A DNA stretch of 14,483 nucleotides, taken from positions 1 through 14,483 of the forward strand of contig JACMLK010000044.1 of NCBI GenBank assembly GCA_014379665.1. The letters run 5' to 3'. The DNA is from Saprospiraceae bacterium. GTDB lineage: Bacteria; Bacteroidota; Bacteroidia; Chitinophagales; Saprospiraceae. The notes beneath the pieces are model-generated. The model was given only the letters and a program-made list of their open reading frames with translations. It was not told where the DNA came from and ran no database searches. Of this stretch, positions 1 to 6,811 are shown one piece after another (the first letter of the stretch is position 1; every line of letters starts with the position of its first letter). A program made the translations under genes and the position numbers.

Positions 1-152
1 ATAAAAATTTATATCAGAAATCATGAAATGCCAGGTAAAATCATGGTTATACTATTGTATAATATTTTAATTTACTGATTGTGAAATTAAATGCAAAGTA
101 CTGCCAATGAAATATTAAAGTGAATAAAACCCCAAACCCCAATGTACAAATA
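1..152. other. AT-rich non-coding edge of window
   Basis: No gene can be supported here. It lies downstream of the grpE-dnaJ-rlmD operon. A perfect 6-base inverted repeat, TTATAC and GTATAA around a 4-base loop (47-62), is the only fold seen. It has no GC-rich stem, so it is a poor terminator candidate. A minus-strand ATG at 22-24 opens a frame that runs off the left edge after eight codons, too short to judge. Confidence 0.5.
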
Positions 153-497
153 TTACTGCCTGGGTACAAAAATAAATTGTGCACCCAATTCGCTAAGAAC
201 AAACAAACAAAGATGCTCATCCGGATTTTTGTATGTTCCGATAAATTCCTGTACTTTATCCATAAAAATCAATTCTTTAGTTACAAATTCCTCTAAAGTG
301 GATGCATTTACTGACCATTTCATTATTTCACCAGCTTCTACGAGTGACACACCCATTTGAAGTTCCTGCTGATGAATGATAAAAATGGGATATTTTGAAA
401 CATTCTCATCCATTATCACATCAGCAGCCTGAGAGAGTATTTTTTTGTATGGCTGAATTTGTTCCTGAAGCAATAAATATTGATTTGCAGTGGACAT
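153..497 (-). CDS. Hypothetical protein, 114 aa, distal gene of the grpE-dnaJ-rlmD operon
   Basis: I do not recognise a named family. The 114-residue product has no signal peptide, membrane segment, cysteine cluster or nucleotide-binding motif, so it should be a small soluble cytoplasmic protein. The N-terminal third looks helical (LLLQEQIQPYKKILSQAADV). The middle holds a hydrophobic strand-like segment (YPIFIIHQQ) and a possible helix (STLEEFVTKELI). The C-terminus ends in two hydrophobic strands (LCLFVL and AQFIFVP), suggesting a small alpha/beta fold. The ATG lies only 3 bases after the rlmD stop codon, which strongly suggests translational coupling and makes the ORF very likely real. A role connected with ribosome or chaperone function is only an inference from position. 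No terminator is visible after its TAA. Confidence 0.8.
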   Translation of the reverse strand: MSTANQYLLLQEQIQPYKKILSQAADVIMDENVSKYPIFIIHQQELQMGVSLVEAGEIMKWSVNASTLEEFVTKELIFMDKVQEFIGTYKNPDEHLCLFVLSELGAQFIFVPRQ

Positions 498-500
498 AAT

Positions 501-1907
501 TTATAATCTGAGTTTTAATTTGGCAACACTTTCAATGTGATGGGTATGCGGAAACATATCTACAGGTTGCACGGATAAAGTTTCATATTTCTCATTCAGC
601 AATGCCAGATCTCGTGCCTGTGTGGCAGGATTACAACTAATGTAAACAATTCTTGGAGCCTCGAGTTCAAGAAGCGTTCTGATTACATCAGCATGCATGC
701 CTACTCTTGGAGGGTCACTGATTACAACATCAGGGCTCCCGTGTGTTTTTACAAAATCATCATTTAAAATAGTACGGACATCTCCGGAATAAAAAGCAGC
801 ATTAGTAATACCATTAAACTCCATATTGATTTTGGCATCTTCGATGGCTTCGGGTATTTCTTCAATACCAATGACCTTTTTTACTTTAGATGATATATAC
901 AACGCTATACTGCCCAATCCGGTGTAAAGATCATATACATTGTCAGTCTCTTTTAATTCTGCCATATTCCGGGCTATTTCAAACAGTTTTAATGCCTGAG
1001 TTGGATTAGTCTGAAAAAATGATTTTGGACCTATTTTATATTTTACATCATTTAATTGCTCAACAATGTAGGGAGCTCCATAACAGGTAATGACATCTCT
1101 ATCAAAAATGGTATCATTTACTTTAGTGTTTATGACATAACTCAGGGAGGAGAGTTGTGGAAATGAAACTATCAATTGTTCCATAATCCACTGAATTTTT
1201 TCCTGATCATCATATCCGAATATCATAATCAGCATCCATTCATTCAAGGTGGTATTCCGCACAATCATATTTCTTAGCAATCCTTGTTGTGCCCTGATAT
1301 CATAGAATGAAAATTCATGTTTGTGGGCAAATGCTCTGACGAAATTTCTTAATATATTAGAAAAATCATCCTGAAGTAAACACTGTTCGATATCTACAAT
1401 CTTATCAAATGAGCCCGGTCGGTGAAATCCTAAAGCACCCGGTTTATCAATTATATCACTTCCTGATATTTCTTCTGTAGTAATCCATCTCCTCGACGAA
1501 AAACTATACTCCAGTTTATTTCTGTAGGCAAAAATATTTTCACAAGCTACAATTGGCAATACAATATCAGGATTTAACCTGGCAATCCGTTGTATACTAT
1601 CCTTTACTGTTTGGAACTTGTGGTGTAATTGTGTTTCGTAATCCAGATGTTGCCATTTACATCCTCCGCAAACACCAAAATGACGGCAGGCAGGCTTGAC
1701 CCTTTTTTGAGAATAACTAATAAATTTTGTAACTATCGCCTGACTCAAAGATTTTTTTTTCCTTATTACCAGTACATCTACCACATCTCCTGGTACCGCA
1801 CCGTCCACAAAAATTACTTCGCCTTCTGTTGTACGCCCTACTGCTTGTCCTTTATCGGCAATTCCGGTGATAAGTAAATTTTGAACAGGTTTCTTTTTTC
1901 GGGCCAA
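501..1907 (-). CDS. rlmD: 23S rRNA (uracil-C5)-methyltransferase, RlmD/RumA family
   Basis: Uses SAM to make 5-methyluridine in 23S rRNA, most likely at the U1939-equivalent position. A TRAM RNA-binding domain occupies about residues 5-65. The 4Fe-4S cluster cysteines are C74, C80, C83 and C176. The Rossmann methyltransferase half shows the FFQTN motif (Q299), the SAM loop DLYTGLGS (326-333), DPPRVG (398-403), the nucleophile C425 in YISCNPATQARDL, and the general base E459 near the end. All key residues are present and 468 aa is normal. The start is TTG. The frame is closed by a TGA shortly upstream with no ATG between, the next in-frame ATG would remove the TRAM and Fe-S regions, and the Lys/Arg-rich N-terminus fits the family. 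It lies 22 bases after dnaJ and 3 bases before the small 114-aa gene. Specificity for U1939 rather than U747 or tRNA U54 is inferred from family resemblance. Confidence 0.95.
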   Translation of the reverse strand: MARKKKPVQNLLITGIADKGQAVGRTTEGEVIFVDGAVPGDVVDVLVIRKKKSLSQAIVTKFISYSQKRVKPACRHFGVCGGCKWQHLDYETQLHHKFQTVKDSIQRIARLNPDIVLPIVACENIFAYRNKLEYSFSSRRWITTEEISGSDIIDKPGALGFHRPGSFDKIVDIEQCLLQDDFSNILRNFVRAFAHKHEFSFYDIRAQQGLLRNMIVRNTTLNEWMLIMIFGYDDQEKIQWIMEQLIVSFPQLSSLSYVINTKVNDTIFDRDVITCYGAPYIVEQLNDVKYKIGPKSFFQTNPTQALKLFEIARNMAELKETDNVYDLYTGLGSIALYISSKVKKVIGIEEIPEAIEDAKINMEFNGITNAAFYSGDVRTILNDDFVKTHGSPDVVISDPPRVGMHADVIRTLLELEAPRIVYISCNPATQARDLALLNEKYETLSVQPVDMFPHTHHIESVAKLKLRL

Positions 1908-1929
1908 AATGTGCTTTTTATGATCTTTT

Positions 1930-3087
1930 TCAATTAAAATATTCCTTCATTCGTTCAAAAAAGCCTTTTTCGCCATCACCTGGTTTTGGATTAAAATTGG
2001 ACATGTTTCTCATTTTTTCGAGAATCTGAGTTTCTTCCGGGGTTAGAATTTTTGGTGTCCATACATTAACATTGATTAACTGATCTCCCTTACCATATTG
2101 TTGTAATGAAGGCAGGCCTTTACCCTTCAATCGGAATATTTTTCCTGCCTGGGTTCCTGCCGGTATTTTTACTTTAACTTTTCCGGAAAGTGTAGGTACC
2201 TCTACATTGGTTCCTAAAGCTGTGTCAGCAAAATTAAGAAACAAATCATAAATAATATTTACCCCGTCTCGGCTAAACTCTTCATGTGGTTTTTCTTCAA
2301 TATTAATAAGCAGATCTCCGGAAGTTCCTCCGGCCTGTCCTGCATTTCCTTTGCCTCTCATGGAGAGTTGCATTCCTTCCTGTACTCCGGCAGGGATTTC
2401 GATTTCAATCAGTTCTTCATCTGACGTTCGACCTTCTCCCCTGCATGTAGTACACGATGCAGTGATAGTCTTTCCGGAGCCGTTACATTTCGGACAAACT
2501 ATGGTCGTCTGCATTTGCCCAAGAAAAGTATTTTTAACCTGTCGTACATAACCGGAACCCTGGCAAGTCAGGCAGGTGGTTACACTTTTACTGTCTTTAG
2601 CTCCTGATCCATGACAGGTTTTGCAAGTAACCTGTTTTTTGACTTTTATCTTTTTGGTTACCCCGGCTTCAATTTCTTCAAGTGTTAAGGACACCTTTAT
2701 TCTCAAATTGGTACCTTTTATTCCTGAACGATTACGAGAACCTCCTTGTGAGCCACCAAAAAAACTTTCAAAGGGACTTCCACCTTCTCCAAAGACATCT
2801 CCAAAATGGGCGAATATATCTTCCATATTCATTCCACCACCTGAAAATCCGCCACCGCCCATGTTTTCAAGTCCGGCATGCCCGTATCTGTCATATCTGG
2901 CTTTTTTATTGCCATCACTTAGGACCTCATATGCCTCAGCTGCTTCTTTAAATTTGTCTTCAGCTTTTTTATCTCCTGGATTTCTGTCCGGATGGTGCTG
3001 CATAGCAACCTTCCTGTACGCCTTTTTGATTGTGGTTTCATCGGCATTTTTGTCCACTCCAAGTATTTCGTAATAATCGCGCTTCAT
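1930..3087 (-). CDS. dnaJ: Chaperone protein DnaJ (type I, Hsp40)
   Basis: Co-chaperone that binds unfolded clients and stimulates the ATPase of DnaK in the cytoplasm. All type I domains are present. The J domain covers about residues 3-70 with the HPD motif at 32-34. A Gly/Phe-rich linker covers 76-125. A zinc-binding region holds four CxxCxGxG-type repeats starting at C155, C172, C198 and C212. The C-terminal beta-sandwich client and dimer domains follow from about 225 to 345. The length of 385 aa is typical. The fourth zinc repeat reads CTTCRGEG, a common variant. It sits 54 bases downstream of grpE and 22 upstream of rlmD, all on one strand. The ATG start gives the canonical N-terminus [12 protein letters not shown] short hairpin lies just ahead of the start. 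Confidence 0.98.
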   Translation of the reverse strand: MKRDYYEILGVDKNADETTIKKAYRKVAMQHHPDRNPGDKKAEDKFKEAAEAYEVLSDGNKKARYDRYGHAGLENMGGGGFSGGGMNMEDIFAHFGDVFGEGGSPFESFFGGSQGGSRNRSGIKGTNLRIKVSLTLEEIEAGVTKKIKVKKQVTCKTCHGSGAKDSKSVTTCLTCQGSGYVRQVKNTFLGQMQTTIVCPKCNGSGKTITASCTTCRGEGRTSDEELIEIEIPAGVQEGMQLSMRGKGNAGQAGGTSGDLLINIEEKPHEEFSRDGVNIIYDLFLNFADTALGTNVEVPTLSGKVKVKIPAGTQAGKIFRLKGKGLPSLQQYGKGDQLINVNVWTPKILTPEETQILEKMRNMSNFNPKPGDGEKGFFERMKEYFN

Positions 3088-3097
3088 TGTATAATCA

Positions 3098-3112
3098 GCA
3101 GATCAGCTCTGC
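3098..3112 (-). promoter_or_regulatory. Small GC-rich hairpin in the grpE-dnaJ spacer
   Basis: On the mRNA strand GCAGA, GCTGA (loop) and TCTGC form a perfect 5-bp stem ending about 10 nt before the dnaJ ATG, within an otherwise AT-rich 54-nt spacer. It could limit ribosome access to dnaJ or act as a processing point. The stem is short, so this is a structural observation rather than a demonstrated regulator. Confidence 0.25.
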
Positions 3113-3141
3113 AATGTTTTAAATTGAATTTCTAAAAATAT

Positions 3142-3663
3142 TTACTTTCCTATCACCACTTTGGCGTGCCTGATGATTTTATCATTCAAAAAGTATCCCT
3201 TTTCAACAGTATCAATCACCTTACCTTTCATCTCTTCTGATGGGGCAGGGATATCTGTGATGGCTTCATGCAACTCGGGATCAAAATCTAATCCTGTGGA
3301 CTCCATAGATTTCAAACCTTTGTGTTCCAATAAGGAATATAGCTTATGGTATACTAATTGCACCCCTTCACTTAAAGCTTCAGCTCCACTTTCAGAACTC
3401 TTTTTAGCCCTGTCAAAATCATCCAAAACAGGAAGTAAGGACGATAAAGTCTCCTGCGCTGCTGTTTTCATCAGTTCAAATCGTTCTTTAACACTTCTTT
3501 TTTTGAAATTGTCAAATTCTGCAAAAAGACGAAGGTATTTGTCTTTAGACTCTTCTAAATCCGTTTTTAAGGATTCAACCTCAAGTTGCAAAGCAAGTTC
3601 ATTTTCTGAATGTTTATCTCTTTTGGTCTTCTTTGATGAAGTTTCATCTACCTGATTTGACAT
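3142..3663 (-). CDS. grpE: Nucleotide exchange factor GrpE
   Basis: GrpE releases ADP from DnaK and so resets the chaperone cycle with DnaJ. From the ATG chosen here (173 aa) there is a charged, disordered N-terminus (1-20), a long coiled-coil helix (about 20-65), the LPVLDDFDRA helix segment (77-86), and the C-terminal beta-wing. The family signature is complete: FDPELHEAI (127-135), then GY (156-157) and the closing DKIIRHAKVVIGK. Starts are ambiguous: in-frame ATGs at 3690 and 3687 and a TTG at 3702 would add 9-13 residues. The N-terminus of this family is not conserved, so I chose 3663, where an A-rich stretch with AAAGAA precedes the ATG. It is the first gene of the grpE-dnaJ-rlmD operon. 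dnaK is not in the window, which is common in this phylum. Confidence 0.95.
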   Translation of the reverse strand: MSNQVDETSSKKTKRDKHSENELALQLEVESLKTDLEESKDKYLRLFAEFDNFKKRSVKERFELMKTAAQETLSSLLPVLDDFDRAKKSSESGAEALSEGVQLVYHKLYSLLEHKGLKSMESTGLDFDPELHEAITDIPAPSEEMKGKVIDTVEKGYFLNDKIIRHAKVVIGK

Positions 3664-3729
3664 ATATTCTTTTATTTTGTTTATCATCATATAGATTATC
3701 AATTATATTGCCAGTACATCATTGTGGTC

Positions 3730-3771
3730 AAAATGGCAGGATATCGATATGTTTATGCTGTAAAAATGGCA
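3730..3771. repeat. Pair of 9-base direct repeats around a palindrome, upstream of grpE
   Basis: AAAATGGCA occurs at 3730-3738 and again at 3763-3771, spaced 33 bases start to start (about three helical turns). A 10-base perfect palindrome, ATATCGATAT (3741-3750), lies between them. They sit in the 133-base gap between the tlpA-like gene and the chosen grpE start, where a promoter or operator would be expected. No CIRCE element is present. The function is unknown. The repeats themselves are seen directly. Confidence 0.45.
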
Positions 3772-3796
3772 TTATTATTTAAAAATCTGCAAATAT

Positions 3797-4333
3797 TTAC
3801 TTGTCCTGACGTTCATCAAGATAATCGTGTATCTCTGAAATTTTTGGATTTACCATGAGAATCATACCTTCGGGACTAATGAAATATTTAGCAGGTAATT
3901 CTTTTACACCATACAGTTTAGCTATTGGACCGGAAAAACGATCAAGTTCAACAAACTGATATTTCCATGCCAACCCATCAATTTGTACTGCCCTTTCCCA
4001 TTTTCCCTTTTCAGATTCCAGGCCGATGCTAACTATTTCAAAACGTCCGGCAGTCGTAAATGTTTTATCCTTCATGCTTTGATATAGCATCACAAGTTCC
4101 GGATTTTCTTTTCGACAAGGACCACACCACGAACCCCAGAAATTAAGAAGCACATAATAGCCCTTAAGTTCGGAAAGTTTGAAAGAATCGCCTGAAATTA
4201 AATTCGATGTGAAGTCCTGTGCCTTTTCACCACTTTTATATTTAGGCATTCTGTATACATAATAAATGACATAACCCGTTACAAGTAATACAAGGATAAT
4301 ATTCAGAAACTTATTTAATTTTGACCAGTTCAT
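3797..4333 (-). CDS. TlpA/ResA-like membrane-anchored thioredoxin-fold protein
   Basis: Predicted thiol-disulfide oxidoreductase facing the periplasm. From the ATG chosen here it has 178 residues: a single N-terminal membrane anchor (about 8-28) followed by a thioredoxin-like domain (about 35-175). The active site is FWGSWCGPC, with C70 and C73. A proline in the expected cis-Pro position follows (P147, in KELPAKYF). This matches the AhpC/TSA/Redoxin-type TlpA, ResA and CcmG group, which reduces periplasmic disulfides, for example in cytochrome c maturation. The actual substrate cannot be told from sequence, and no cytochrome maturation genes are nearby. A TTG at 4393 would add 20 residues before the anchor. 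ATG at 4333 gives a normal short cytoplasmic tail and is preferred. It is separated from grpE by an apparent regulatory gap, so it may be its own transcript or the start of a longer one. Confidence 0.88.
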   Translation of the reverse strand: MNWSKLNKFLNIILVLLVTGYVIYYVYRMPKYKSGEKAQDFTSNLISGDSFKLSELKGYYVLLNFWGSWCGPCRKENPELVMLYQSMKDKTFTTAGRFEIVSIGLESEKGKWERAVQIDGLAWKYQFVELDRFSGPIAKLYGVKELPAKYFISPEGMILMVNPKISEIHDYLDERQDK

Positions 4334-4409
4334 CGGGATAATTTTAATTATTTTGCCTCTTAAGTAATAGATTTTCAAATAGGAACAATACAAAATCAGA
4401 GTATCCGTC

Positions 4410-4417
4410 CAAATATA
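4410..4417 (-). promoter_or_regulatory. Candidate Bacteroidota -7 promoter box for the thioredoxin-like gene
   Basis: On the minus strand this reads TATATTTG, an exact match to the TAnnTTTG element of Bacteroidota sigma-ABfr promoters. It lies about 77 bases upstream of the chosen ATG. No clear TTTG or TTG is found at the -33 distance, so support rests on the -7 box and its position. Confidence 0.35.
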
Positions 4418-4646
4418 CTGTTCAACTTTTAATGTAATTATTTATTATTCATTTGCATAGTGGGGGAATAAATGGAACACTATTTATTTTTTACAGGTTC
4501 AAAAATGAAAATACTCTTTATGATGTTTGAAAGACCTTCACATAAAAAATATCTGTAAATGGATTTATGCTGTATTTCTTTGGAGAATATTTTTTGCACC
4601 GCAAAAATACTTTAATATATATTCATTTTCAGCTCTTCAAAAGTAT

Positions 4647-4654
4647 TATATTTG
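4647..4654 (+). promoter_or_regulatory. Candidate -7 promoter box for the acyl-ACP thioesterase gene
   Basis: TATATTTG is an exact TAnnTTTG match. Transcription would start roughly 4-8 bases after the box, giving a very short leader before the ATG at 4676. The alternative TTG start (4652-4654) lies inside this box, which argues against it. The -33 element is not convincing. Confidence 0.4.
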
Positions 4655-4675
4655 AAAATTTATAAATATTGGGCT

Positions 4676-5407
4676 ATGTCATACATACATTATGAAAACT
4701 TCAGAATAAGAACTTCAGAAATCAATCATAGAAAACAAATTCACCCACATCAACTGATACAACTGATGCAGGAGGCTTCTATGCAACATACGCTTGGCAT
4801 GAAAGTATCTGTCTGGGATCTGGAATCGAAAAATATTTCATGGGTATTACTCAAAATGGACGTATATTTTTACAGGTATCCATCCTTAGGTGAAATCACT
4901 AATGTAAAGACGTTTCCCAGCGGTCTGGACGGGTTCTTTACTTACAGAGATTATTATGTTTATGACGAAAATGGTATTATTTGTGCCACAGCTTCCAGTA
5001 TGTGGACATTGATGGATACCATAGAACGGAAAATGGTAAAAATACCATCAGAATTTGGTTCATTGGTATATCCATCGGAAGAACTATTACCTAAACCATC
5101 CAAAAAACTAATTTCACCGGCTATTACAGAAGAAGTTTCTTTTATTAAAGTAAATTTTCTGCATCTCGACTGGAATGGTCATGTCAATAATGTTCAATTG
5201 GTTAAGATGATATTTGAATCATTAGACACAGATTTTCATCAAAACAGAATTCTGAAAACCTTGTCTATCCAATTTAAATCAGAAGCAACCAATGGTCAGG
5301 TTTTGTTAATTGGACATGAATATGTATCAAAATCTGAAGTGAGACATGTTATTAAGAATGAAATTTTAAATCGTGATGTGCTATTGGCAATTACTATTTG
5401 GGATTAG
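4676..5407 (+). CDS. Acyl-ACP thioesterase (FatA/FatB-like, double hot-dog)
   Basis: Hydrolyses acyl-ACP thioesters to free fatty acids in the cytoplasm. The 243-residue product has the two tandem hot-dog domains of the plant FatA/FatB and bacterial acyl-ACP thioesterase family. In the first half are an N-terminal substrate helix (QLIQLMQEASMQH), the RYPSLGE strand region (67-73) and the RDYYVYDENG and ASSMWTLMD blocks. In the second half is the catalytic segment DWNGHVNN with D165, N167 and H169, followed by E203 in FKSEAT, matching the proposed Asp-Asn-His-Glu network. Acyl chain preference cannot be told. ATG 4676 was chosen over TTG 4652, which adds only MKIYKYWA and overlaps the candidate promoter box. 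The gene is divergent from the thioredoxin-like gene and is followed, after 85 bases, by yraN on the same strand. Confidence 0.92.
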   Translation: MSYIHYENFRIRTSEINHRKQIHPHQLIQLMQEASMQHTLGMKVSVWDLESKNISWVLLKMDVYFYRYPSLGEITNVKTFPSGLDGFFTYRDYYVYDENGIICATASSMWTLMDTIERKMVKIPSEFGSLVYPSEELLPKPSKKLISPAITEEVSFIKVNFLHLDWNGHVNNVQLVKMIFESLDTDFHQNRILKTLSIQFKSEATNGQVLLIGHEYVSKSEVRHVIKNEILNRDVLLAITIWD

Positions 5408-5430
5408 TTACAACCCGGGAACCAAATTTG
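5397..5430 (+). promoter_or_regulatory. Possible promoter for yraN
   Basis: TTTG at 5397-5400 and CAAATTTG at 5423-5430 (one mismatch to TAnnTTTG) are 22 bases apart, at the upper limit of spacing reported for this phylum. They overlap the end of the thioesterase gene. Weak evidence: yraN may instead be co-transcribed from the thioesterase promoter. Confidence 0.2.
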
Positions 5431-5492
5431 AACAGACAACAGAAACCTTTTTCTATATGGTTTTTATATCTTAACAAAATATAATCCGGAAA

Positions 5493-5858
5493 GTGGGCAA
5501 ACAACACAAAATAGGAAAATTAGGAGAAGATGTTGCTTGTCAGTTTTTACAGAGTATTGGTTATATTATACTCGAAAGAAACTGGCGATTTAGCAAAGCC
5601 GAAGTGGATATTATAGCAAAAGATGGTGAAATTCTGATTTTTGTGGAAGTCAAAGCGAAAACATATACCTTTTATGGGGCCCCGGAGGAAAGTATTTCTG
5701 CGTATAAAGAGAACCTGATCATAGACGCTGCCTCCCGGTATATGATCCTTATAAATCATACATGGGAGATCAGATTTGACATTATTTCAATTGTTTTTGA
5801 CAAAGAAATGAACCCTGCTGTTATTCATTATAAAGATGCGTTTTTCCCATCTATTTGA
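5493..5858 (+). CDS. YraN family (UPF0102) endonuclease-like protein
   Basis: A 121-residue protein of the UPF0102/YraN family, which has the restriction-endonuclease-like PD-(D/E)xK fold. Its exact biochemical role is not settled. The motifs are an N-terminal helix with E12 (GKLGEDVACQFL), RNWRFSKAEVDII with E37 and D39, and the ExK motif FVEVKAK with E52 and K54. This arrangement matches the family's predicted metal-dependent nuclease centre. The product is probably cytoplasmic. The start is GTG. An in-frame TAA lies at 5472-5474 and no ATG, GTG or TTG occurs between, and this start leaves the conserved N-terminus intact. Its last 8 bases overlap the end of the convergent TraB/GumN gene, so there is no room for a terminator between them. 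Confidence 0.93.
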   Translation: MGKQHKIGKLGEDVACQFLQSIGYIILERNWRFSKAEVDIIAKDGEILIFVEVKAKTYTFYGAPEESISAYKENLIIDAASRYMILINHTWEIRFDIISIVFDKEMNPAVIHYKDAFFPSI

Positions 5859-6768
5859 CCGGAGTAACCTTTAAACCTTCTTTTCTTAACAGATGTATTA
5901 CGCCGTCTTTCCCGGCTAAATGTCCGGCACCAACAGCAAAAAAAGTTTGTTCGTTTCGGGCTGCTTTTATGATCAGGGGTATCCAGTTTTTATTTCTTTG
6001 ATTCAGTAACTGATCTTCAAAACCGGCTACATCACTTCCTTCTTCAGAGATCATATCCACCATTGCATTGACATTTTGGTTTTTATACATTTTGGTCATT
6101 CTTTGTAGTTCATCATTGCCGGTATCAGAGGACTTTATTGCATCCACCAACATTTTGGCCTGAACTTCATAAGGTATCTGATCGAAAAGATTAATTTGAT
6201 AATCCATAGTTTCTAATCCTCCGGTAGTTTTGCCGGCATTTTTAGCAAGTTCAAGAAACTCCATTTCGTATGATTTAATATTACCGTTTGTAAATCCTGC
6301 CGGATCCATGTCCCCATAAGCAAACACAGTCAGGAACATCGGTTTCATTCGCTCCAACATAAAAATGGGCAAACCCATTTGTTTAAAATGATCGCCAATT
6401 AAAGTATATTCTTCTTCTGTTACAAGATCTTTTAATGTTTTGCCATCCTTCATCATCACTTTATTCATCATACCCATCATAGCGGATATATCAGTCATTT
6501 CATTCATATCTATTTCAAATACTACCTTTTTTGCAGCATCAATGGCACCCATAGTACCTTTTGGCAAAAAATAATCTTTTGCGTCTATAATATGAATGGT
6601 TCCATAAACGTACGATGGTTGTTTGATACCGGAACCATTGATTTCCCATAACAGAGCGTTTTCCAATGGGGTATAGGCGAGTTCAGAAACTTTGGTTGTG
6701 CTGCAAGCAAAACAACAGGTTAAAATTAATCCTCCAATTAAGAAAGCATATTTTTTAAAATAATTCAT
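5851..6768 (-). CDS. TraB/GumN family protein, predicted lipoprotein
   Basis: A 305-residue member of the TraB/GumN (PF01963) family, related to Tiki/TraB-type metalloproteases, although bacterial members are mostly uncharacterised. The N-terminus is a signal sequence ending in CFAC, with C22 the probable lipidated cysteine, so the protein is likely anchored in an envelope membrane. Family motifs are YVYGTIHI with the GxxH pair G56 and H59, E85 in VVFEIDM, GLETMDYQ (184-191), RNKNW (258-262) and the C-terminal VGAGHLAG with H283. A Met-rich stretch at 88-106 holds eight methionines in 19 residues. It lies 43 bases downstream of rlmB on the same strand and may share its transcript. Its 3' end overlaps yraN. 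Function is not known: a heme or peptide-related metalloprotease role is only a family-level guess. Confidence 0.9.
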   Translation of the reverse strand: MNYFKKYAFLIGGLILTCCFACSTTKVSELAYTPLENALLWEINGSGIKQPSYVYGTIHIIDAKDYFLPKGTMGAIDAAKKVVFEIDMNEMTDISAMMGMMNKVMMKDGKTLKDLVTEEEYTLIGDHFKQMGLPIFMLERMKPMFLTVFAYGDMDPAGFTNGNIKSYEMEFLELAKNAGKTTGGLETMDYQINLFDQIPYEVQAKMLVDAIKSSDTGNDELQRMTKMYKNQNVNAMVDMISEEGSDVAGFEDQLLNQRNKNWIPLIIKAARNEQTFFAVGAGHLAGKDGVIHLLRKEGLKVTPVK

Positions 6769-6811
6769 TTTATGAAATTGTTATAATATTAATTGTAATT
6801 TAATAAAGTCT

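Larger units (their letters stand above)
4334..4675. other. 342-base divergent intergenic region
   Basis: Non-coding spacer between the divergently transcribed thioredoxin-like and thioesterase genes. It contains an exact CAAATATA (TATATTTG on the minus strand) and an exact TATATTTG on the plus strand. It also has a 6-bp inverted repeat ATAGTG/CACTAT (4457-4462 and 4478-4483) followed by a T-rich run, and a 7-bp inverted repeat TTTTTGC/GCAAAAA with a 3-base loop (4591-4607). Only tiny reading frames occur, such as 16 codons from the ATG at 4505. I see no RNA gene. Its size leaves room for a small RNA or operators, but nothing specific supports one. Confidence 0.6.

Noticed and set aside
1..24. 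Minus-strand ORF beginning at ATG 22-24 and running off the left edge
   Set aside because: Only eight codons are visible; nothing distinguishes it from chance.
47..62. TTATAC/GTATAA inverted repeat after the grpE-dnaJ-rlmD operon
   Set aside because: Six base pairs with little GC and no adjacent T run; not a credible terminator.
4457..4491. ATAGTG/CACTAT hairpin followed by a T-rich run in the divergent spacer
   Set aside because: It looks like a weak plus-strand terminator, but no plus-strand gene lies upstream and the stem is only six base pairs with a large loop.
4591..4607. TTTTTGC/GCAAAAA inverted repeat
   Set aside because: A 7-bp A/T-dominated palindrome is expected about once by chance in a spacer of this size; no regulator family is suggested by it.
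5443..5463. AAACC/GGTTT hairpin followed by T residues after the thioesterase gene
   Set aside because: Five base pairs only; too weak to call a terminator between the thioesterase gene and yraN.
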